Of a stretch of DNA of 43,967 bases, positions 24,543-32,119 are shown in pieces. Location: contig JALUUL010000044.1 of assembly GCA_027021385.1 (NCBI GenBank), positions 1-43,967 of the forward strand. The letters are read 5' to 3'. This stretch comes from Planctomycetota bacterium. Its GTDB lineage: Bacteria; Planctomycetota; UBA1135; GCA-002748355. Position 1 is the stretch's first letter, and each line of letters begins with the position of its first letter. The translations under genes were made by a program, and so were the position numbers. The notes beneath the pieces are model-generated. The model did not search any database. It was not told the DNA's origin and was given only the letters and a program-made list of their open reading frames with translations.

Positions 24543-26969
24543 ATGCCTTTTTCGAGCAATTCACGCCGTCCTCTTCGCTTCCGTTTCCATGAATGGACGG
24601 CCGTCCTGAGGCTGGTCGTCGGACTCGTCCTGGCCGCCTTCCTGCTCGAAACCGGGATCATGCTCCTCTTGGCGAAATTCCTCCCGGAAAACAACTCCCC
24701 CCTCCAAACCGCCCTCCTGGACGCTGCTCTCCTCGGCCTCTCTCTCGCGATCCTCGCCCGCCCGATCTTCATCACCCCTCTGCAACGGAGGATCACGTTC
24801 TGGACGAACATGACCCGGCGCGGCGTCGAGGCTACCTCGCGAGCCGCGGGGAAGGACTTCTGTAGGACTCTCCTCTCCTATCTCGGGGAGGCCCTGGAAT
24901 GCCGCCTTGTCTTCCTGGGTCTCCGCACCGAAGGAAGGATGATCCGGACCTTCGCGGTATGGGATGGAGGCAAAGAAGGAAAGAATTTCGTATTCGGCCT
25001 CGAAGGAACACCCTGCGAACAAGTCCTCGAGGAGCGGCATCCGTGCTGCTACCCCTCAGGGGTCTCCGAACTGTTTCCCGAGGACAACCTCTTGAAGGAA
25101 CTCAACGCGGAATCCTTCCTCGGGATCCCCCTCTTCGATTCGAAGGGGGAACTCCTCGGGCTCCTCGGGCTCGTCCGGGAAGCCCCCCTCCAGGAAATCA
25201 AGGAGACGATCGCCCTCGTCGAGACCTTCGCTGCGCGCGCCGCCTCCGAGATCGAGCGGGCCAGAATCTCCGAGATCGTCGAACTCTCGCACTACGCTGC
25301 CGAGATGCGTGCCTCGGTGGCGGAGATCATGCAGGATTTCACGACCCCGCTCGTCGAGAGGCTCCAGAAAACCCTGGAACACCTGACCGCGAACTACAGC
25401 GAAGCTCTCGGATTCCGCCCCGAGGGGGTGATCTTCCTGGAAGACAAGGAGATCTACCGGGCCGTAGCCATCTCCGGAGACATCCCCCGGGATCTCCCCT
25501 GCATCCGCAAGGCTCTTCTCCCGGGGCAGTGCCTCTGCGGCAAAGCCCTGGACTCGAGGACGGAAATCCCGGTCCTGAAAGTCTGCCCCAACTGCGCGGT
25601 CAATCCCGACCATGAGTTCACCTCGAACTCGATGAAATCCTTCGGGCATTACGTCGTCCCGTTGACCTTCGGCGACCACACCCACGGAGCCATGAACCTC
25701 TACTCGGACCCCGATCCGAAGACGGATCCCTATCTCCTGCACATGTTGCGGAACATCGGGGAGCTAATCGGGGCAGCGATCGGGAACGACGTCCTCAAGA
25801 AGAAGCTCGAGGCCGCCTCAAGGGCCAAATCCGAGTTCCTCGCCCTGATGAGTCACGAGATCCGAACCCCGATGACGGCCATCCAGGGCTTCGCGGACCT
25901 TCTGTTGCACGAGCCCGACCTTCCTCCGGAGACCCGGGAACACGTACGCACGATCCGCAGGAACGGACGGCATCTCCTCGAACTCATCGACGACATCCTG
26001 GATCTTTCCAAGATCGAAGCCGGGAAGATGACGATCGAACGGATCCCGGTCGATCTGTCCCTTCTCCTCACCGATATCCTGGAACTTCAGGGGCCAAGGG
26101 CTCGATCGAAGGGTCTCGAACTCGAATCGGTTTTCGAGTCCGGCGGAACCTCGGGAAGGATCCTGGCGGACCCGAAGCGCCTGCGGCAGATCCTGTTCAA
26201 CCTGGTCGACAACGCGATCAAGTTCACCGAGAAGGGCCGGATCGAGATCCGCATGCGTCTGGACCCCGAAGAGAACCGTCTCCGGGTCGAAGTCGAGGAC
26301 GAGGGAATCGGGATGACCAAGGAGCAGATTCGCGGTCTGTTCCAGCCCTTCACTCAGGCCGATGCCTCGATGTCCCGTCGCTTCGGGGGCACCGGGCTCG
26401 GTCTGGCCGTCTCCCGAAAGCTCGCGGGAATGCTGGGAGGATCCCTCGAGGTCGAGAGCAGGTTCGGGGAGGGTTCGACCTTCCTGCTCGAACTTCCAGC
26501 CTCGATCCTCACCGAAGACAAGCCGATCGGATCGCCCACCACCACGAGCGGCGCGAGGATCGAGAGCGGATCGATCCCAGGTCTCGAGGGCAGCCGTGTT
26601 CTCGTCGCGGAGGATGGGCCGGACAACCAGCGTCTGATCCGCTTCTTCCTGGAGAGGGAGGGGGTCGAGGTCGTGATCGTCGAGAATGGGTACGAAGCCC
26701 TCGAAGAAATCACGAACCACCCGGAAGGCTACGACCTCATCGTCATGGATATGCAGATGCCGGAGATGGACGGATACGAGGCTACCGCCAGGCTCAGGGA
26801 ACGAGGATGCAGACTTCCGATCCTCGCGCTGACCGCCCACGCGATGAGCGGCGACGAGAGCCGGTGCCTGGAGGCCGGTTGCGACCGCTATCTCGCGAAA
26901 CCGATCGACCGGCGGATCTTTCTCGAAACCCTGGCCGGCATGCTTCCCCGGCGGACCGTGCGGGCCTGA
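24543..26969 (+). CDS. Hybrid sensor histidine kinase with two GAF domains and a receiver
   Basis: An 808-residue membrane kinase. Two transmembrane helices (about 20-45 and 55-80) lead to a first GAF-like domain (about 100-240), then a second (about 262-412) with a cysteine set Cys320, 330, 332, 348 and 351 (GQCLCGKAL...KVCPNCAV) that could hold a metal, Fe-S cluster or redox thiols. The phosphotransfer histidine is His438 (FLALMSHEIRTP); ATP-binding motifs are NLVDNAIKFT, DEGIGM and GTGLGLAVS. The C-terminal receiver has Asp736 as phosphoacceptor with Lys786. No DNA-binding output or adjacent response regulator is seen, so signalling must pass to a partner elsewhere. ATG 24543 has GAGGA at 24531-24535. 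Its place after the nap-like operon suggests it senses redox or N-oxides, which is inference. Confidence 0.92.
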   Translation: MPFSSNSRRPLRFRFHEWTAVLRLVVGLVLAAFLLETGIMLLLAKFLPENNSPLQTALLDAALLGLSLAILARPIFITPLQRRITFWTNMTRRGVEATSRAAGKDFCRTLLSYLGEALECRLVFLGLRTEGRMIRTFAVWDGGKEGKNFVFGLEGTPCEQVLEERHPCCYPSGVSELFPEDNLLKELNAESFLGIPLFDSKGELLGLLGLVREAPLQEIKETIALVETFAARAASEIERARISEIVELSHYAAEMRASVAEIMQDFTTPLVERLQKTLEHLTANYSEALGFRPEGVIFLEDKEIYRAVAISGDIPRDLPCIRKALLPGQCLCGKALDSRTEIPVLKVCPNCAVNPDHEFTSNSMKSFGHYVVPLTFGDHTHGAMNLYSDPDPKTDPYLLHMLRNIGELIGAAIGNDVLKKKLEAASRAKSEFLALMSHEIRTPMTAIQGFADLLLHEPDLPPETREHVRTIRRNGRHLLELIDDILDLSKIEAGKMTIERIPVDLSLLLTDILELQGPRARSKGLELESVFESGGTSGRILADPKRLRQILFNLVDNAIKFTEKGRIEIRMRLDPEENRLRVEVEDEGIGMTKEQIRGLFQPFTQADASMSRRFGGTGLGLAVSRKLAGMLGGSLEVESRFGEGSTFLLELPASILTEDKPIGSPTTTSGARIESGSIPGLEGSRVLVAEDGPDNQRLIRFFLEREGVEVVIVENGYEALEEITNHPEGYDLIVMDMQMPEMDGYEATARLRERGCRLPILALTAHAMSGDESRCLEAGCDRYLAKPIDRRIFLETLAGMLPRRTVRA

Positions 26970-27144
26970 AGAACCGGGTTTCAGGGGTACCGGCGTCCCC
27001 CTTCCTCCTCCTCACCGGTTATTGTTCCCATCATGGAGACCCGGCGGGTTCCGGGCTCCCTCCCCGAGGACCGCCCCCGTCCTCCCGGACGGCGGGAGGA
27101 GAGCGCCGGAAGGACCGCCCCCGCACAGGAAGGAGCCTTGACGC

Positions 27145-27747
27145 ATGGATGTTCTGGTCCAGACCCTCTACGTGACGACGACCTATCTCCTGGTCCCGGT
27201 CGTGCTCGCCCTTCTGGGACTTCTCGCCTGGTCCCTCCTCGAACTCGGAGGCTTCTTCCGGGAGGGAAGGGAGCGGCGCAGGACGGGGCGGTCCTTCGCG
27301 GAGTTCGAGGCCGGACTCCGGCAAGGAAACCGGAAGGCGGAGGAGTTCTTCGATCTCCCCGGACCTCCAGGATTCCTCGGTCGCTTCCAGGGTTTCGGGC
27401 TCGACCTCGCCACCCGGAGCCCCCATGCGGAGAAGATCGCAGACGACCTAGAGATCGCCGCCGAGGGTCTTCTCGCCCGGATGAAGCTCGGCGTCAGGCT
27501 CGGACCGATGCTCGGCCTGATGGGAACCCTGATTCCGATGGGCCCCGCTCTTCTCGGTCTCTCGAAGGGGGATCTCGACGTCCTGGCGCGGAATCTCGTC
27601 GTGGCCTTCGCGACGACGGTGCTCGGTCTCCTGGCCGGGGGCATCTGCTACGGAATCGCCCTCTCCAGGAGGCGATGGTACGCCTCCGACCTCGCGGCCG
27701 TCGAATATCTCCGCCGCTGCCTCGAACTCGAGAAGGAGGAGGCATGA
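27145..27747 (+). CDS. MotA/TolQ/ExbB proton channel family protein
   Basis: A 200-residue membrane protein with an N-terminal helix (about 12-38) and two C-terminal helices (about 110-170). The conserved ExbB core is present: LGVRLGPMLGLMGTLIPMGPAL, then NLVVAFATTVLGLLAGGICYGI. Such subunits conduct protons to energise a partner. GGAAGGAG at 27128-27135 precedes ATG 27145. Its stop overlaps the ATG of a DUF2149 gene, the usual ExbD-like companion. The 175 nt between the kinase stop and this gene hold no gene. Confidence 0.9.
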   Translation: MDVLVQTLYVTTTYLLVPVVLALLGLLAWSLLELGGFFREGRERRRTGRSFAEFEAGLRQGNRKAEEFFDLPGPPGFLGRFQGFGLDLATRSPHAEKIADDLEIAAEGLLARMKLGVRLGPMLGLMGTLIPMGPALLGLSKGDLDVLARNLVVAFATTVLGLLAGGICYGIALSRRRWYASDLAAVEYLRRCLELEKEEA

Positions 27748-28082
27748 AGAGTCTACGATCCGCCCGCCGCCCGTCCCCCTGCCGGCGCCTCCTCGAAGAT
27801 CCTGAAGAGGATCCTCTCGCCGGCATCGCGAATCTCTTCGACGCGGCGATGGTCTTCGCGGTCGCCCTCCTGATCGCCTTCGCCGCCTATACTTCCGCGA
27901 AGACCCCGGATCCGTCGGGGGAGGCCACCACCCAGGAAGTCCCCGAGCATCGGCTCGAGAAGCTCGAACGCTTCCGCGCGGCCGTCCGCACCGCGAAAGG
28001 CCGGGGGGAGCGCTTAGGCGTCGCCTACCGCCTCGAGAACGGAGATGTCGTCTACATCCCCGATTCCCGAGAGAAACGCTGA
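27744..28082 (+). CDS. DUF2149 protein, ExbD-like partner of the proton channel
   Basis: A 112-residue protein with one transmembrane helix (about residues 28-50). DPLAGIANLFDAAMVFAVALLIA and the terminal GVAYRLENGDVVYIPD are hallmarks of DUF2149. The aspartate in the membrane segment (NLFDAAM) corresponds to the proton-binding Asp of ExbD/TolR-type stators; that equivalence is inference. ATG 27744 overlaps the previous stop (ATGA) with AAGGAGGAGG just upstream. In other genomes the pair often accompanies CobN-like or TonB-type transport genes, which are absent here. Confidence 0.88.
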   Translation: MKSLRSARRPSPCRRLLEDPEEDPLAGIANLFDAAMVFAVALLIAFAAYTSAKTPDPSGEATTQEVPEHRLEKLERFRAAVRTAKGRGERLGVAYRLENGDVVYIPDSREKR

Positions 28083-28091
28083 GGATTCGGC

Positions 28092-29339
28092 ATGCTCCCC
28101 CTCCTCCTGTCCGCCGCCCTTCTCCAGTCTTCCCTTTCCACGCACCCGCCCCGAAGGCTCGAGTTCGAGACCGAGGACGGGATGAGAATCGCCGGTCTTC
28201 TCCACGCGGTATCGAAGAACGCCCCGACGGTCCTCCTCCTCCCGATGTACCTCCACACGAAGGAGAGCTTCGCGCCCCTGGTCCCCGAGCTGCGCGGCTT
28301 CGGCCTCAACAGCCTCGCCCTGGACCTCCGCGGCCACGGGGAGAGCGCCCCCGACCTCGCGCGGAGGGTCCGGGAGCGGGACGCCTCGGTCTTCCGGGCG
28401 ATGCACCTCGACGTCGAGGCTGCGGTCGCTGCGCTCGAACGGCGCGGTTTCGACACGACGAGGCTCGCCCTTCTCGGCGCCAGCGTCGGCTGCAGCGTCA
28501 GCGTCGCAACCCTCGCGAGGAAGCCCGCGCCTTTCCGGGCCGCGGTCCTGATGACCCCCGGGGCGCGCTACCTCGGGGTAGATACCCTCGCGGACGCCAA
28601 ACATTGGCCCGGGATTCCACTCCTGATCCTGAGTTCCGAAGAGGAGGCCCCAAGAGTTCGGAAGGTGGCCGAGGCCCTCGCCGGCCCGCGCACGACCTAC
28701 CGCGTCGTCCCCGGCTCCGGACGCCACGGCACGCGGATGTTCGGCAAGGTACCGGGCATCGAGAAGGAGATCGCCCGATTCCTGCACGGCTGCTTCTTCC
28801 CGGAAACCCGTCTCCTCGTTCCGAGATACCGCGCGGGTGAGGGCGGTCGAGGGCTTGGGGATTCGGGGGGCAGCCGCAGGACCCTCCGGCTTCGCCGCGC
28901 CGCAGGCAGGACGACCTTCACGCTGATAACCTACCTGAAGGAGAAGACCTTCGTCCTGGGGGCAGGGGTCGAGGGCGTGTTCCGCGGTGAGGTCCGCTGG
29001 ACCCTGGGGATTCGGTCGATCCGCTTCCGCCTCGACACTAGCGCCCCGCCCTCGAACCCCCACTCCCTCGAGGTCGACAGGGCCGAGGGCCTGCCCCCGC
29101 CCCGGGCTTCCGAGGATTCCTTCCGTGGCGCCCGCCGGGTCCTCGTCAAACTCGATGCGGGAGCCTGGTTCGATTCCCCCGGCCCCGCGGTCTCGCTCGA
29201 GTTCCTGCCCGCCTCGAAGAAGAGACCGGGGATCCGCTTCCCGGCGAAGGGGCGTTATCTCCTCGAGGCGATCGACCGCGCGCCCTCCGGCGGAACCGCC
29301 TCGAGACCCTCCTCGTCCCGGCCATCCCGCAGGCGATGA
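28092..29339 (+). CDS. Secreted alpha/beta hydrolase
   Basis: A 415-residue protein with a short signal peptide (MLPLLLSAALLQSSLS). The hydrolase core has LDLRGHGES (residues 78-85), the nucleophile elbow GASVGCS with Ser131, acidic residues at 183-185 and His212 (GSGRHGT). A C-terminal beta-rich region (about 245-395) resembles a carbohydrate-binding or sugar-binding-like domain and is unassigned. It begins 9 nt after the DUF2149 gene, so it may be part of that operon. The substrate is unknown. Confidence 0.75.
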   Translation: MLPLLLSAALLQSSLSTHPPRRLEFETEDGMRIAGLLHAVSKNAPTVLLLPMYLHTKESFAPLVPELRGFGLNSLALDLRGHGESAPDLARRVRERDASVFRAMHLDVEAAVAALERRGFDTTRLALLGASVGCSVSVATLARKPAPFRAAVLMTPGARYLGVDTLADAKHWPGIPLLILSSEEEAPRVRKVAEALAGPRTTYRVVPGSGRHGTRMFGKVPGIEKEIARFLHGCFFPETRLLVPRYRAGEGGRGLGDSGGSRRTLRLRRAAGRTTFTLITYLKEKTFVLGAGVEGVFRGEVRWTLGIRSIRFRLDTSAPPSNPHSLEVDRAEGLPPPRASEDSFRGARRVLVKLDAGAWFDSPGPAVSLEFLPASKKRPGIRFPAKGRYLLEAIDRAPSGGTASRPSSSRPSRRR

Positions 29340-29386
29340 AGAGACCCTGAGGCGACCTGCCGCAGGGACTTTCGAGCGCGGGCCGC

Positions 29387-29392
29387 TAGAAT
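29387..29392 (+). promoter_or_regulatory. -10 hexamer candidate upstream of the thiolase
   Basis: TAGAAT (29387-29392) is a five-of-six match to TATAAT in the 169-nt gap before the thiolase. No good -35 is visible. It is listed because TAGNNT hexamers recur ahead of other genes in this window. Confidence 0.3.
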
Positions 29393-29508
29393 CCCGGGCC
29401 TCGGTTCCCTTGTCCGAGCCCCTCGGGAAGCGCTCGAGCGGCCGGGGAACTGGAGAGCCCGCCCCCCCTGGATCCCCCGCGAGGGGACGACGACCCCGGA
29501 GCACTACG

Positions 29509-30702
29509 ATGACCCTGACCAAGGCCTTCATTCCCTACGGCGCGTACTGGTCCAGCCCCTTCGTCCGCTGGCAGGGTTCACTAAGCGGCGTCAACGCCGT
29601 CGAACTCGCGGCCTCGAGCACGAGACGCTTCCTCGACCTGCGGGAGATCCCCCGCGAGGAGCTGGACGGCCTCGTCCTCGGGACGACCGTCCCCCAGGAA
29701 CACGCCTTCTACGGCGGCCCCTGGCTCGCCTCGATGATCGAGGCTCCCCACTTGACCGGCCCCCTCGTCTCCCAGGCCTGCGCGACCTCGGCCCGGGCGC
29801 TTGCGACGGCCGCCCTCGAGGTCGAGGCCGGGATGCGCGGCGCGGTCCTCGCGGTCTGCGCCGACCGCTGCTCGAACGGCCCCCACATCTATTACCCCGA
29901 CCCCGCGGGGATCGGGGGACGGGGACGCACCGAGGAATGGGTCTGGGACAACTTCAACGCCGACCCGAACACCGGCAAGGCGATGATCGTCACGGCCGAG
30001 AACGTCGCGAAGGCCGAGGGGATCAGCAAGGAGGAGCAGGACGAGATCACCCTGCTCCGCTACGGTCAGTACCAGGACGCCCTCGCGGACGACCGGGCCT
30101 TCCAGAAGCGGTACATGATCCCCGCCGAGGTCCCGAAGGGCCGGAAGAAGACCGTCGAAGTCCAGGCGGACGACGGGGTCTTCCCGACGACGGCCGAAGG
30201 CCTGGCCGGGCTCAAGCCCGTCATGCCCGACGGCAGCGTCTCGTTCGGCACGCAGACCTTCCCGGCGGACGGGAACGCCGGCATCCTCGTCTGCGACGAG
30301 GAGAAGGCGAAGGCCTTCTCGAAGGACCCCTCCGTCACGATCCGAGTCCTGGGCTTCGGCCAGGCGCGGGTCGAGAAGGCCTGCATGCCGAAGGCCGTCG
30401 TGCCCGCCGCTCTGGCCGCCCTCTCCGAGGCCGGACGGGGCATCGAGGACTGCAAGGCGATCAAGACGCACAACCCCTTCGCCGTCAACGACGCCTACTT
30501 CTGCAAGGCGACCGGAATCGCCCCCGAACGCATGAACCGCTTCGGTTCGCCCCTGATCTACGGCCACCCCCAGGGTCCGACCGGGCTCAGGGTCATCGCC
30601 GAACTCCTCGAGGAACTCGTCGAGGCCGGAGGCGGGCTCGGACTCTTCAGCGGCTGCGCGGCGGGCGACACGGCCATGGCGGCCGTCTTCCAGGTCTCCT
30701 GA
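29509..30702 (+). CDS. Thiolase (acetyl-CoA/acyl-CoA C-acyltransferase) family enzyme
   Basis: A 397-residue thiolase-fold enzyme that would join or cleave acyl-CoA units. The nucleophile is Cys91 in SQACATSARAL, the His of HNPFAVND is His321, a second His is His353 (GHPQGPTG), and the C-terminal cysteine is Cys383 in FSGCAAGD. In canonical thiolases the second motif is NEAFA and the last is CxGGG, so this belongs to a divergent branch. ATG 29509 follows GGAG at 29498-29501. It precedes rocD by 25 nt, so the two may be co-transcribed, though no shared pathway is obvious. Confidence 0.88.
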   Translation: MTLTKAFIPYGAYWSSPFVRWQGSLSGVNAVELAASSTRRFLDLREIPREELDGLVLGTTVPQEHAFYGGPWLASMIEAPHLTGPLVSQACATSARALATAALEVEAGMRGAVLAVCADRCSNGPHIYYPDPAGIGGRGRTEEWVWDNFNADPNTGKAMIVTAENVAKAEGISKEEQDEITLLRYGQYQDALADDRAFQKRYMIPAEVPKGRKKTVEVQADDGVFPTTAEGLAGLKPVMPDGSVSFGTQTFPADGNAGILVCDEEKAKAFSKDPSVTIRVLGFGQARVEKACMPKAVVPAALAALSEAGRGIEDCKAIKTHNPFAVNDAYFCKATGIAPERMNRFGSPLIYGHPQGPTGLRVIAELLEELVEAGGGLGLFSGCAAGDTAMAAVFQVS

Positions 30703-30727
30703 CCGGGACCCCGGGAAAGCGAACGGC

Positions 30728-31930
30728 ATGGACGCCCGGAGCCTGATCGAGCTGGAATCGCGCCGGGCCGCCCGGAACTACGCCCCCCTCGACGTCGTCC
30801 TGGCGAAGGGGGAGGGCTGCTGGGTCGAGGATGTCGAGGGCCGCCGTTATCTCGACTGCCTGTCCGCCTACGGCGCGGTGAACCAGGGCCATTGCCACCC
30901 CAGGATCCTGAAGGCCCTAGTGGAGCAGGCCTCCCGGCTCACTCTGACCTCGAGGGCCTTCCGGAACGACCGCTTCGCGCCGCTCTGCCGCAAGCTCGGC
31001 GATCTCCTCGGCTTTGACCGGGTCCTCCTGATGAACACCGGCGCCGAAGCCGTCGAGACCGCGATCAAGGCCGCGCGCAAGTGGGGCTACACGAAGAAGG
31101 GCATCCCCGAGGGCCGGGCCGAGATCCTCGTCTTCGAGGGCAACTTCCACGGGCGGACGACGACGATCGTCGGCTTCTCGAGCGACCCCGAATCGCGGGA
31201 GGGCTTCGGCCCCTTCGCGCCGGGTTTCACCGCGCTCCCCTTCGGGGATCTCGAGGCGGTCGAGGCCGCTTTCGCGGCCCGGGGTCCCGGGATCGCCGCC
31301 GTCCTCGTCGAACCGATCCAGGGGGAAGCGGGGGTCATCCTCCCTCCCGACGACTTCCTCCCCGGGATCCGGGCCCTCTGCGACACGCATCGGGCCCTCC
31401 TGATCTGCGACGAGATCCAGTCGGGACTCGGGCGGGCCGGATCCATGGCGGCCTCCCTCGGCTCCGGCGTGCGCCCCGACGCCCTGACGATCGGCAAGGC
31501 CCTCTCGGGAGGCTTCTACCCCGTCAGCGCCTTCCTCGCGGACGAAGAAGTCATGGAGGTCTTCGGACCGGGAACCCACGGCTCGACCTATGGGGGGAAC
31601 CCCTTGGCCTCGGCGATCGCGGAGGCGGCGCTCGACGTCCTCGTCGACGAGGACCTCTGCGGGAACTCGCGCGCGATGGGCGCGCAGCTCCACGAGGGCA
31701 TCCTCGCCCTCCGGAGCCCGAAAGTCGCCGAGATCCGCGCGGCGGGCCTCTGGATCGGTCTCGACCTCGAGCCTTCCGCCGGAACCGCGAGGGCCGCCTG
31801 CGAGGAGCTGGCCCGTCACGGCGTCCTGGCCAAGGACACGCACGGGCGGACGATCCGTCTTGCCCCGCCCCTCGTCGCCGGCCCCGAGGAGATCGACTTC
31901 GCCCTCAGCGCGCTCTCCAAGGTCTTGTGA
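30728..31930 (+). CDS. rocD: Ornithine aminotransferase
   Basis: A 400-residue class III PLP aminotransferase that converts ornithine and 2-oxoglutarate to glutamate semialdehyde and glutamate. Diagnostic blocks closely follow known ornithine aminotransferases: NYAPLDVVLAKGEG, SAYGAVNQGHCHP, LTLTSRAFRND, MNTGAEAVETAIKAARKWGY, VEPIQGEAGV and GSTYGGNPLAS. The PLP lysine is Lys257 (TIGKALSGG), with Asp228 in CDEIQSG. Length is as expected for the family. It follows the thiolase on the same strand. Confidence 0.95.
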   Translation: MDARSLIELESRRAARNYAPLDVVLAKGEGCWVEDVEGRRYLDCLSAYGAVNQGHCHPRILKALVEQASRLTLTSRAFRNDRFAPLCRKLGDLLGFDRVLLMNTGAEAVETAIKAARKWGYTKKGIPEGRAEILVFEGNFHGRTTTIVGFSSDPESREGFGPFAPGFTALPFGDLEAVEAAFAARGPGIAAVLVEPIQGEAGVILPPDDFLPGIRALCDTHRALLICDEIQSGLGRAGSMAASLGSGVRPDALTIGKALSGGFYPVSAFLADEEVMEVFGPGTHGSTYGGNPLASAIAEAALDVLVDEDLCGNSRAMGAQLHEGILALRSPKVAEIRAAGLWIGLDLEPSAGTARAACEELARHGVLAKDTHGRTIRLAPPLVAGPEEIDFALSALSKVL

Positions 31931-32107
31931 GTTCGAGGATGCGGCAGGCCATCGCCTCCGCCACGTGAGGGAGGGCGAAGTTCGAGTACCCGTGCGGGCA
32001 ACCCCGGCTCTTGTCGAGCTTGACGGGGCCGTGGAGAAACGGCCAAGCGGAGCAAAGCAAGGGAAGGGGCCGGCCCCTCCGAACGTGAGGCGTTCCGGAT
32101 TCCGGCC

Positions 32108-32113
32108 TAGGAT
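32108..32113 (+). promoter_or_regulatory. -10 hexamer for a likely leaderless transcript
   Basis: TAGGAT (32108-32113) lies six nucleotides before ATG 32120, and no SD precedes that start. The spacing matches a TANNNT -10 whose transcript begins at the start codon. Confidence 0.4.
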
Positions 32114-32119
32114 GAAGAC

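Noticed and set aside
26970..27144. Terminator between the kinase and the MotA/ExbB gene
   Set aside because: AACCGG and CCGGTT arms exist but are about 45 nt apart, with no U-tract; not a convincing intrinsic terminator.
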